From: Opitutales bacterium | Lineage (GTDB): Bacteria; Verrucomicrobiota; Verrucomicrobiia; Opitutales; T3Sed10-336 | Direction of reading: 5' to 3' | Length of the DNA stretch: 9,629 nucleotides | Assembly: GCA_007132315.1 (NCBI GenBank) | Contig: SLOW01000378.1 | Location: 1 to 9,629 of the forward strand | Shown here: positions 1 through 6,206 of the stretch, piece by piece | How the letters are laid out: the number at the start of each line of letters is the position of its first letter | Numbering within the stretch: position 1 is the stretch's first letter | Notes under the pieces: generated by a model | The model's database searches: none | Told to the model about the DNA's origin: nothing | The model's input: the letters and a program-made list of their open reading frames with translations, nothing else | Position numbers and translations under genes: made by a program

Positions 1-932
1 CGTCCGTCGTTTTGGGGTTGTGAAAAAGCGGGCATCAGGACCGCTTCGTTGATAACCAGATAGTTGGCATAGGACGCCGGCAACCGGTCGCCGCGGAAAA
101 ACATCGGGTCGGGCGCCGGGAGGCGCACGATTTCAAAGGGACGGCCGTCCGCGTCACGAAACGACTCCAGACGCTCCAGGTTCAAGCGCATGGGCCGGAA
201 ATCGATATCGGTCTCGTTCTCGGGCACGACGCAGGCGATGGCGCCCGACGGCAAAAAGCGCGCGATGTCGTCGATGTGTCCGTCGGTATCGTCGCCGGCG
301 ATGCCCTCGTCCAACCAGTAAACCCGCTCCACACCCAGGTGATCACTCAGCAACCGTTCGATCTCGGTCGGCGAGAGATGGGGATTGCGGTTCGGGTTGC
401 CGAGGCAGCTGCTGGTGGTCAAAAGGTTTCCGCGCCCGTCCACATCGAGGGATCCGCCCTCCATCACGGCGGGAACGTCGAATCGCAACATCCCAAGAGC
501 CTCGGCGATCCGGAGCGGAATAGCGTCGTCGGCATCGTAGGGCGGGTATTTGCCGCCCCAGGCGTTGTATTTCCAATCGGTCAGGGCGACCTGACCGGTG
601 GCGTCGTTTCTGATAAAAATCGGTCCGTGATCCCGGCACCACGCATCGTTGCTGGAATGGTTGAAAAAGCGCACCCGATCCAGGTCCGCCCCGGCCCGGC
701 GCAGGTGTTCCCGAGCGGAGATTCGGACCGGCTCGGGACAATTGATATAAACCCGTTCGTGACGGGTGATCAGGGAAGCGATCTCGGCAAACTTCGGCGG
801 AATCCGTTCGAAAATGCCCGGCCAGGTCGTCTCGTTGACCGGCCAGGTCAACCAGACGGCTTCCTGGGGCTCCCATTCGGCGGGCATTCGAAAGCCGAGC
901 GAAGCGGGGAATGCATGAGGATCCCTATCCAT
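1..932 (-). CDS. aguA: Agmatine deiminase (partial, C-terminus beyond the left edge)
   Basis: The reverse strand from an ATG at 932 reads open to the window edge for about 310 residues. It matches the agmatine deiminase / peptidyl-arginine deiminase (PAD_porph) family, which hydrolyses agmatine to N-carbamoylputrescine and ammonia for putrescine synthesis in the cytoplasm. Visible family motifs are the N-terminal GFRMPAEWEPQEAVWLTWP, WCRDHGP at residues 98-104, an EGGSLDVDG segment followed by CLGNPNRNP, and DGHIDD with the catalytic-type His219 and Asp221. Relatives are about 340-370 aa, so some 30-60 residues are missing, including the catalytic Cys motif near the C-terminus. The start lies 15 bases after the mgtE stop, which suggests co-transcription. 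No good ribosome site precedes it. An in-frame ATG 15 codons in (MPAEWEP) is possible, but family proteins usually extend upstream of it. Confidence 0.93.
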   Translation of the reverse strand, partial: MDRDPHAFPASLGFRMPAEWEPQEAVWLTWPVNETTWPGIFERIPPKFAEIASLITRHERVYINCPEPVRISAREHLRRAGADLDRVRFFNHSSNDAWCRDHGPIFIRNDATGQVALTDWKYNAWGGKYPPYDADDAIPLRIAEALGMLRFDVPAVMEGGSLDVDGRGNLLTTSSCLGNPNRNPHLSPTEIERLLSDHLGVERVYWLDEGIAGDDTDGHIDDIARFLPSGAIACVVPENETDIDFRPMRLNLERLESFRDADGRPFEIVRLPAPDPMFFRGDRLPASYANYLVINEAVLMPAFSQPQNDG

Positions 933-947
933 GGCGCGACAATCGAC

Positions 948-2345
948 TCAAGCAGCCAGTGCGATCAGGTGGTCGCGCAGCACCACCGCCGCGATCGAGA
1001 AGTAAATCACAAGCCCGAAGATATCGCAGATGGTTGTGATCAACGGACTGCTCGCCACAGCCGGGTCGAAACCCACTCGGGTCAGCACAAACGGCAGGAG
1101 GGTTCCCAGCAGATTGGCCATCAGGATAATGCAGATCATGGACGAGCCCACGACGATGCCGATCGACCACAGCAGGTCCCCGGTGTCGAGGATCCACCCC
1201 ATCGCCACACCCATGGCAAAACAAGCCGCCCCCATCGCCACTCCGAGCGTCAGGCCCACCATCAACTCCTTTCGCAACACCTGCCACCACTGGCCGAGGG
1301 TGACCTCGCGGGTGGATATCGCACGCACCATCAGGGTCGCGCTCTGGGCGCCGGTATTGCCTCCGCTGTCGATCAGCAACGGAATAAAAAACGCCAGAAT
1401 GACAACGGCTTCGAGCACCTCCTCGAAGCGGGAAATGACGAACGACGACGCGAGCCCGACCACCACGAGAATCAGCAGCCAGGGAATCCGCTTGGAAAAA
1501 AGTGTCCGCACCCCCACCAGATTGTACGGGGCGTCCAGAGGGGCGACCGCCGCGCCCTTGTGGAAGTCTTCGGTCGCCTCCTCTTCGGCCACGTCGATGA
1601 CGTCGTCGAGGGTGACGATTCCCAGCAGCGCGCCCTCGGAATCGACCACCGGAAGAGCGTAGATGTCGTAGCGCTGGAAAATATCCACCGCCCGCTCCCG
1701 GTCCTCGAACGCCGAGAGACTGACGTACTTGTAGTCCATGATCGACTCGACCTTGTCCTCGGGATTCCCCATGATGAAACGTCGCAGACGCAGACTGTCG
1801 AGGAGCTTCCCGCTCTCGTCGGTGACATAAATCACGTTGAAGGTCTCCCTGTCCTTCCCGATTTCCCGCGCGTGCCGGAGCGCTTCGGCGATCGTCATGT
1901 CCTTGCGCACCGCGATGTAATCCGGCGTCATCAAACGGCCGATACTTTCCTCCGGATACCCCAGGAGCTGGCGTGCCTCCCGCAGGTCCTCCGGACTCAG
2001 GAGCTTCATCAGACGCTGCGTCACCCCCGCCGGCAGCTCCTCGAGCAAAGCGGTCCGATCGTCCGGATTCAGATTGGCCAGGAGGTGGCGATTGTCCTCG
2101 TCGGACAGCTCCTTGACGAACGCATCCTGGTATTCCACGTCGAGGTGGGCGAAAACGTTGGCCGCCCGGGAGCGGGGCAGACTGCGGTAAAACAATAGCC
2201 GTTCCCCTTTGTCCAGTTCCAGGAGCAAATCCGCGACCTCCGGATTGGGCCAGTCCTTGACGAGGGAAGCCAGTTCCTTCCATTTGTGTTCCTCGATCAG
2301 CTTCTTTACCTGTGGCTTGTTCGCTTCCAAATGCTCGTTGATCAT
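948..2345 (-). CDS. mgtE: Magnesium transporter MgtE
   Basis: This encodes a 465-aa MgtE-type Mg2+ channel/transporter of the inner membrane. In order it has an N-terminal helical MgtE_N domain (about residues 10-125), two CBS domains (about 130-195 and 202-255) that sense cytosolic Mg2+ in this family, a connecting helix, and five membrane helices (about 289-305, 309-327, 361-386, 392-420 and 435-456). The family signature SGGNTGAQ is at 328-335. The last helix carries TTICDIFGL with Asp441, matching the pore Asp of Thermus MgtE. Length is normal for the family (about 450-475). I chose the ATG at 2345 because GGAG lies 9 bases upstream. The same frame extends to a GTG at 2411, but that would overlap the end of uppP and add 22 non-family residues. 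The gene follows uppP by 55 bases and precedes aguA by 15, so it is probably the middle of an operon. The leader is too short for an M-box riboswitch. Confidence 0.95.
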   Translation of the reverse strand: MINEHLEANKPQVKKLIEEHKWKELASLVKDWPNPEVADLLLELDKGERLLFYRSLPRSRAANVFAHLDVEYQDAFVKELSDEDNRHLLANLNPDDRTALLEELPAGVTQRLMKLLSPEDLREARQLLGYPEESIGRLMTPDYIAVRKDMTIAEALRHAREIGKDRETFNVIYVTDESGKLLDSLRLRRFIMGNPEDKVESIMDYKYVSLSAFEDRERAVDIFQRYDIYALPVVDSEGALLGIVTLDDVIDVAEEEATEDFHKGAAVAPLDAPYNLVGVRTLFSKRIPWLLILVVVGLASSFVISRFEEVLEAVVILAFFIPLLIDSGGNTGAQSATLMVRAISTREVTLGQWWQVLRKELMVGLTLGVAMGAACFAMGVAMGWILDTGDLLWSIGIVVGSSMICIILMANLLGTLLPFVLTRVGFDPAVASSPLITTICDIFGLVIYFSIAAVVLRDHLIALAA

Positions 2346-2400
2346 AGCGGGTTTCTCCGTCAAACGGGTTTTGTTCCGGCTCGTGAATGTGGTGGTGCGA

Positions 2401-3234
2401 TCAATCGACACCGATCACCATTTCGGACGGGAAATAAAAGAACACGAACAGCGCGAGCGCAAACAAGTACGCGGCGAACCAGACCAGTTTTTTTCGCTTC
2501 AGGAACTCGATCAACCAGATGATGCCGATAAGGGAACAGACAAAGGTCACCGCAAAACTGACCATCAACGGCCCCCACCCGATCCGCCCGAACATCCCGT
2601 CGCGCAGATCCCCCAAAGCCAGCACGCTCGACCCCAGGATCACCGGCACGGCGAGCAGGAAGGAATATCGCACGGCGGTCTCGCGGCTCAGTCCCGACAG
2701 CAGCGCGACAATCAACGTCGATCCCGAGCGGGAAATCCCCGGCAACACGGCCACCGTTTGTCCGAGGCCGATGACGACCGAGTCGCGGAAGGTCATGTCC
2801 TTCTCCCGGCGCTCGCCGTAACCGCTGAAACGCTCCAGGAAAATCAGGGCCACACCGGTCAACGCCAGCATCGCCGCCACAAACGGCGGCTGCTTCATGG
2901 CGTCGCCGATCTGCCCTTTCATCAGTATCCCGAGCACACCGGTGATCACGGTGGCCACCGCAATGTACAACCCGAAAAAAAATTCCGTTCTGTCCTCCGG
3001 CGCCCGGCGCGCCAGGTAACGCAGGAACCCGGCGATCAAGCGCTGCAAATCCTTCCGGAAATAGATCAGGACCGCCAGAACGGAAGCCAGGTGCAGAAAA
3101 ATCTCGAAACCCAGGCCCGGGTAGGTCTGCCCGAGGAGGTAGCCCGTGACCACGATATGCGCGGTGCTCGAGATCGGCAGGAACTCCGTGATGCCCTGCA
3201 CGATGCCGAAGAGGATGGCTTCCAAATAATTCAT
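2401..3234 (-). CDS. uppP: Undecaprenyl-diphosphate phosphatase
   Basis: This encodes a 277-aa polytopic inner-membrane protein of the UppP/BacA family. The family dephosphorylates undecaprenyl pyrophosphate to recycle the lipid carrier for peptidoglycan and other envelope polymers, and its overproduction gives bacitracin resistance. The two family motifs are visible. Residues 13-26 are QGITEFLPISSTAH, with Glu17 and His26, in the common SSTAH variant rather than SSTGH. Residues 165-173 are PGISRSGST, with Arg169. Several hydrophobic helices fill the rest. The start at 3234 (MNYLEAILFGIVQG) is set by the family N-terminus. The frame runs open to 3351, but the extra residues are basic and not family-like. 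The nearest purine-rich site, GGGGAGG, is about 19 bases upstream, farther than usual. It is the first gene of the apparent uppP-mgtE-aguA run and is divergent from a small plus-strand gene. Confidence 0.95.
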   Translation of the reverse strand: MNYLEAILFGIVQGITEFLPISSTAHIVVTGYLLGQTYPGLGFEIFLHLASVLAVLIYFRKDLQRLIAGFLRYLARRAPEDRTEFFFGLYIAVATVITGVLGILMKGQIGDAMKQPPFVAAMLALTGVALIFLERFSGYGERREKDMTFRDSVVIGLGQTVAVLPGISRSGSTLIVALLSGLSRETAVRYSFLLAVPVILGSSVLALGDLRDGMFGRIGWGPLMVSFAVTFVCSLIGIIWLIEFLKRKKLVWFAAYLFALALFVFFYFPSEMVIGVD

Positions 3235-3257
3235 GGCGCCAGTAGGGAGAATTCCTC
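3235..3257 (-). promoter_or_regulatory. Offset Shine-Dalgarno inside a small inverted repeat upstream of uppP
   Basis: In the message sense the leader reads GGGGAGG, then AATTCTCCC, then a few bases to the ATG. GGGAG and CTCCC can pair over a 5-base loop (GAATT), which would enclose the only good ribosome-binding sequence. The spacing to the ATG of about 19 bases is too long for ordinary use. The element could be a translational control hairpin or simply chance, since the stem is only 5 bp. Confidence 0.25.
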
Positions 3258-3295
3258 CCCGCGAATCAAGCGTCCGTTTCGGGGCCGCCCGGCTC

Positions 3296-3323
3296 TTGAC
3301 AATGCGCCCGCGCCGTTTAGCAT
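3296..3323 (+). promoter_or_regulatory. Sigma70-type promoter for the 45-aa membrane protein
   Basis: A perfect -35 hexamer TTGACA (3296-3301) is followed by 16 bases and a -10-like TAGCAT (3318-3323). Initiation would fall near 3330, about 25 bases before the ATG at 3354. The site stands in the divergent gap ahead of uppP. Its -35 overlaps a minus-strand TTGTCA for which I find no convincing -10. Confidence 0.55.
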
Positions 3324-3353
3324 GATGGCCGTTGGTGACAGCCCGAGCCATCC

Positions 3354-3491
3354 ATGCCTTACCAATCCAAACACTCCCGCAACGAAAAGTACAAGACCGT
3401 GGCCCTGATCGTTTTCGTCCTGGCGGTGATCGCTATCGCGATTTACATTGTTTACCTGGTCGCCGCTTCGCCCGCGCAAAGTTACCTGTGA
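3354..3491 (+). CDS. Small single-pass membrane protein (45 aa), unknown function
   Basis: The ATG at 3354 opens a 45-codon frame ending in TGA at 3489-3491. The product has a polar, basic N-terminus (MPYQSKHSRNEKYKTV), one long hydrophobic helix (about residues 16-38, rich in Val, Ile, Ala and Leu) and a short tail ending AQSYL. By the positive-inside rule the N-terminus should be cytoplasmic. I do not recognise the family. Support for it being real is the matching promoter 30 bases upstream, the clean amphiphilic layout, and its exact fit between divergent uppP and the convergent protease-like gene, whose stop lies 22 bases away. Against it are the absence of a clear ribosome site (only GAG about 7 bases upstream) and the short length. 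Possible roles such as partner of a larger membrane protein or stress peptide cannot be told apart from sequence. Confidence 0.55.
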   Translation: MPYQSKHSRNEKYKTVALIVFVLAVIAIAIYIVYLVAASPAQSYL

Positions 3492-3513
3492 CACAGAAGA
3501 CCGTCGAACCCGG

Positions 3514-5433
3514 TCAATCCGCTTGCTTGACCCGGATACGGTAGAACGCCGACGGCGCCGGCGGGGAGCCATCCTCGAATCGGGCCTCCACCCGCTCCCG
3601 TTCGCCGTCAATCTCCACCACCACCCACTCGACCTCGACTTCACTCCAGTCGCGCAGGTTGGACGACACCTCCAGGAGGTATTCCAGTCCGTCGGCATAG
3701 CGAAAACGCGTAAATCCGAGCACCGGCCCGCCACTCCCCGGATTCGAACGCCACTCCACCCGCGGCAAACCACCCCGTTGCGGACGATGCGGATCGAGAG
3801 CCAGAGCATACCGCAGCATGTTGGGCAGGCCGAAGCCCCCGGGATCGGCGGTCGGACCGCCGACCTCGTCGTTTTCGGCCTCGTCGCCGAAGGCCTGTTT
3901 CCGCCACGACTCGAACGACACCGTCTCTCCGGCCCGGGGCAACGCGCGGTCCGTGAACAAACGGAGTTCCCCCGTTTCCTCGCCGGTGACTTCAAATACA
4001 ATCGAGGAAAACGCCGGAGGCGAAATATCCATCAGCATCTCCAAGAGAAACAGTAACCCACCGAAGCCCAGGTCGATGTCCACGATGCCCTCGAAATCAT
4101 CGACGCTTCCCATTCCCCCTCCGAAAAGCTGTTCCAGCGCCGCGGCGTCCAACGTCACGGCAGGACCGATCAGGTTCATGCCGAAAATGCCCCGCAACCC
4201 GAGCTCCGCCAGTTCGGGATGATCGAAGAGCATGATCCGGGTATTCTCCCAGACGACATCGAAGCCCTCCCGGGCCGGGATGCGGATCTCGTTCACTTCC
4301 ATGATGGGGACGCGAATCACTGCGTCGCCGATGCCGCCGACCTCCGACACAGGGCCCTCATTCGCCGCGTGTTCCTCGACGTACCGCTCGAACTCCTCCG
4401 GCCCGTACTCGTCCGGATTCACCAACCCGATTGTCCGGGCGTAATCAAAATCGATGAACGTCGCCCCGGCCCCGGTATCGAAAAGCCAGTCACCGGTGAC
4501 GGCGTCACGGTCGGAATCGTGGGAAATGGTCACATCCTTCACCAGGGGATTGCGGCTGGTGCTGGGGAGCGTTTCCCCGGGATCGCGATCACCCGTTTTC
4601 ACGAATTCCTCCATGCGCAATTCGAGCGTGATGTTCGTGGCCGGCACGGCCGGATCATTTCGCTCGAGGAGGCGCGTCTGCATTTCCTTGAGCCCTTCGA
4701 AAACATCGTCGAACAGGCTCTCCATTTCGACCTCGGCATCGTCTCCGCCGGACTCGGAAAAAGAAAACAGATCTTCGAGTTCCAGGTCTACCGAAACCCA
4801 ATCCATCACCATGGCCCGGCGCTCGATGACCGGCATGCCGATGATGTTGATAGGGCTGGTCGGCAACTCGATCGTGAAACCGTCCACGTTCACGCTGAGC
4901 TGCTCCCCGATGCCGACCTTCCGCCGAACCCATAAACTGTGCTCGCCGTAATCTATGAAGCTCTGTATCAAGTCTTCGATCTCAATATCGTCATCAGCCG
5001 GAACGGGATCGTTCAACAGCCGGACACCGAAGGAACGCGTCACATCGCCGACCTCTTCCCCGCCCAGACCGAGATTGGTGTAATGGCCGATGAAGTCCTC
5101 CTCGCCGAAGCCAAAGGTCGGGACATCCTCGGCCAGGTCCGCGGCGTGGAGATGACTGATCACAAAACCGGACGAACCCGTGTCGATGAACGCCCGGAAA
5201 AAGGCCGGGGGTTGACCCTCGACAGCACCGGCCGGAATCACTTCGCCGTCGCGGGTCAGAACCCCGTAAAGCCTCGGCTGGTCCAGCGCGTTGGCATGGA
5301 CCACCGGGAAATTCGGATGATTCACCAGGAACCGCTCGCCCGCCGCCAGCCGGTCCGGAACCACCAGGGCCAGGACGGTGATCGCGGCCCACACTGAAAC
5401 CAGCCCGTTGATTCTCACTCTATTGACGTGCAA
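3514..5433 (-). CDS. Exported bilobed aspartic protease-like protein with verrucomicrobial C-terminal domain
   Basis: This encodes 639 aa from a TTG start. Residues 1-32 form a signal peptide: an Arg-containing n-region, a hydrophobic core (LVSVWAAITVLALVV) and probable cleavage after RLAA. Two clan AA aspartic protease motifs follow. The first is FIDTGSSGFVIS, with Asp84. The second is LFDTGAGATFIDF, with Asp319. Each is followed downstream by a hydrophobic-hydrophobic-Gly element, NIIGMPVI (about 197-204) and GIFGMNLI (about 416-423), as in the pepsin/retropepsin fold. Between the lobes is a very acidic, helix-prone stretch (about 215-265). The tail (about 525-639) has GFGLPNMLRYALALDP and then a beta-rich segment with LEYLLEVSSNLRDW, the kind of C-terminal region seen on many exported Verrucomicrobia proteins. 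It is probably a secreted or cell-surface peptidase. Substrate and activity are unknown. The gene appears to be transcribed alone. Confidence 0.85.
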   Translation of the reverse strand: MHVNRVRINGLVSVWAAITVLALVVPDRLAAGERFLVNHPNFPVVHANALDQPRLYGVLTRDGEVIPAGAVEGQPPAFFRAFIDTGSSGFVISHLHAADLAEDVPTFGFGEEDFIGHYTNLGLGGEEVGDVTRSFGVRLLNDPVPADDDIEIEDLIQSFIDYGEHSLWVRRKVGIGEQLSVNVDGFTIELPTSPINIIGMPVIERRAMVMDWVSVDLELEDLFSFSESGGDDAEVEMESLFDDVFEGLKEMQTRLLERNDPAVPATNITLELRMEEFVKTGDRDPGETLPSTSRNPLVKDVTISHDSDRDAVTGDWLFDTGAGATFIDFDYARTIGLVNPDEYGPEEFERYVEEHAANEGPVSEVGGIGDAVIRVPIMEVNEIRIPAREGFDVVWENTRIMLFDHPELAELGLRGIFGMNLIGPAVTLDAAALEQLFGGGMGSVDDFEGIVDIDLGFGGLLFLLEMLMDISPPAFSSIVFEVTGEETGELRLFTDRALPRAGETVSFESWRKQAFGDEAENDEVGGPTADPGGFGLPNMLRYALALDPHRPQRGGLPRVEWRSNPGSGGPVLGFTRFRYADGLEYLLEVSSNLRDWSEVEVEWVVVEIDGERERVEARFEDGSPPAPSAFYRIRVKQAD

Positions 5434-5449
5434 AATCCACCTCCTCCTT
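5431..5449 (-). promoter_or_regulatory. Strong Shine-Dalgarno fixing a TTG start
   Basis: The message strand carries AAGGAGGAGG (5449-5440), then 6 bases, then TTG at 5433-5431. An ATG at 5469 is in frame, but it lies upstream of this site and would place charged residues (SRRRW) before the signal peptide. Starting at TTG gives a standard signal sequence, so TTG is much the better start. Confidence 0.75.
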
Positions 5450-5456
5450 GAAATAA

Positions 5457-5485
5457 TATATAACACCAATCGGTACTATTTTCAC
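5457..5485 (-). promoter_or_regulatory. Candidate promoter of the aspartic protease-like gene
   Basis: An AT-rich island stands out from the GC-rich surroundings. On the minus strand it offers GTGAAA (5485-5480), a 17-base spacer and TATATA (5462-5457), with an overlapping TATATT two bases further on. Each hexamer matches about four of six consensus positions. Initiation near 5450 would leave a short leader that begins at the Shine-Dalgarno. Confidence 0.3.
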
Positions 5486-5493
5486 CTCAAACC

Positions 5494-5512
5494 CCCGATC
5501 GGACCGACCGGG
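5494..5512. terminator. Hairpin, possible terminator of the DUF2085-like gene
   Basis: On the minus strand CCCGGTCG and CGATCGGG pair over 8 bp (one G-U) around a 3-base loop, about 10 bases after the stop at 5523. The following bases, GGTTTGAGG, give only a weak U-tract, so an intrinsic terminator is plausible but not typical. Confidence 0.4.
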
Positions 5513-5522
5513 ACGCTCGCCG

Positions 5523-6032
5523 TCAGTCGCTTGCGCCGATTCGCCGGTTCATCGTCCGGCGGCGGCGTTCCAAGGGAATCTTCACGGCCAGGTAGGTGCC
5601 GACGATGATCCCGCGCACCAGCCAGGAATCGGTCACGAACAGGTAGAAGACGGCCGAAATCAGGAGGACGCCCAACAGCAGGCGACTGACGTGCTTCAGC
5701 GGCCGCGGCAGGTCCAGCGCGTGCGATATGATGGTCGGGATCAGCAGGAGGACGAACACGATCGCCACCTCCGCCGTGTCCAGGGCGCCGAGCCAACCGG
5801 TGGTCGCCTGAAAAACAATTCCGAGGACCAGGCCCGCCGCCGTCATCATGCACCCCTTGCAGAAGTACAGACCCCGGATCCGCCACACGTGCTCGCGAAA
5901 GGCTTTCCCGGCCGGATGGTGGGCGAAGAGGTACGGGTCCCGTTCGGCCACGTATTCCCACAGCGACTGCTCCGCCCTGGCGGGCGGGCGAGAACGGTAA
6001 GCCCGCATCAGCTCCAGCAAGCGATTCGACAC
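5523..6032 (-). CDS. DUF2085-like integral membrane protein
   Basis: From a GTG at 6032 this gives 169 aa. A soluble N-terminal part of about 45 residues contains HHPAGKAF (His38, His39) and is followed by RIRGLYFCKGCMMTAAGLVLG, with a CxxC pair at Cys58 and Cys61 at the mouth of the first membrane helix. Three or four hydrophobic segments follow, with LLLIPTIISHALDLP and a later RLLLGVLLISAVFYLF, and the protein ends in a basic tail (ERRRRTMNRR). The His/CxxC-before-helix layout and the Asp/Pro after the second helix resemble DUF2085 proteins, whose function is not known to me. The CxxC and His pair could bind metal or act in redox, which is inference. The frame is open up to 6137, but that extension is not hydrophobic or family-like. 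An ATG at 6008 is a further possible start. Confidence 0.7.
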   Translation of the reverse strand: MSNRLLELMRAYRSRPPARAEQSLWEYVAERDPYLFAHHPAGKAFREHVWRIRGLYFCKGCMMTAAGLVLGIVFQATTGWLGALDTAEVAIVFVLLLIPTIISHALDLPRPLKHVSRLLLGVLLISAVFYLFVTDSWLVRGIIVGTYLAVKIPLERRRRTMNRRIGASD

Positions 6033-6206
6033 AACCGTACCGATTACCCCCGCGCGGCGACCGGCGCAAGGAATTGTTTTAAAACCTCCCGCGTGTGAGG
6101 AAAGGGGCGGGAACGCGCGCCGGACACCCACCAGCACCCCGCGAACATCCGCACGACGCGCGTGGCGAACTTGACTCCTGGGCGGGACATTCTTTGATGG
6201 GAAGCT
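6033..6206. other. Divergent intergenic region between the DUF2085-like gene and metY
   Basis: About 174 bases, very GC-rich, separate two divergent genes. It holds a metY promoter candidate at 6171-6198 and a 10-base palindrome, GTTTTAAAAC (6076-6085), that stands out by composition. I see no convincing promoter for the leftward gene and no RNA gene. Confidence 0.5.
6171..6198 (+). promoter_or_regulatory. Candidate promoter of metY-lpxI
   Basis: TTGACT (6171-6176) is followed by 16 bases and TTTGAT (6193-6198). The spacing equals that of the promoter at 3296. Transcription would begin only a few bases before the ATG at 6207, which implies a nearly leaderless message unless translation begins at the second ATG (6222). 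Confidence 0.4.

Noticed and set aside
276..2198. 640-codon open frame on the plus strand opposite aguA and mgtE
   Set aside because: It is antisense to two clearly recognisable genes. Its translation is rich in Arg, His, Gln and Gly without domain-like pattern, typical of the mirror frame of GC-rich coding DNA.
2346..2400. M-box or other Mg2+ riboswitch ahead of mgtE
   Set aside because: Only 55 bases separate uppP and mgtE, too few for an M-box, and no such fold is apparent.
2346..2411. GTG at 2411 as the mgtE start
   Set aside because: It overlaps the uppP end and adds 22 residues foreign to the family, while the ATG at 2345 has a good GGAG site upstream.
2209..3408. 399-codon plus-strand frame opposite uppP
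   Set aside because: It is antisense to uppP, has low-complexity His/Gln/Arg content, and conflicts with the promoter and small gene at 3296-3491.
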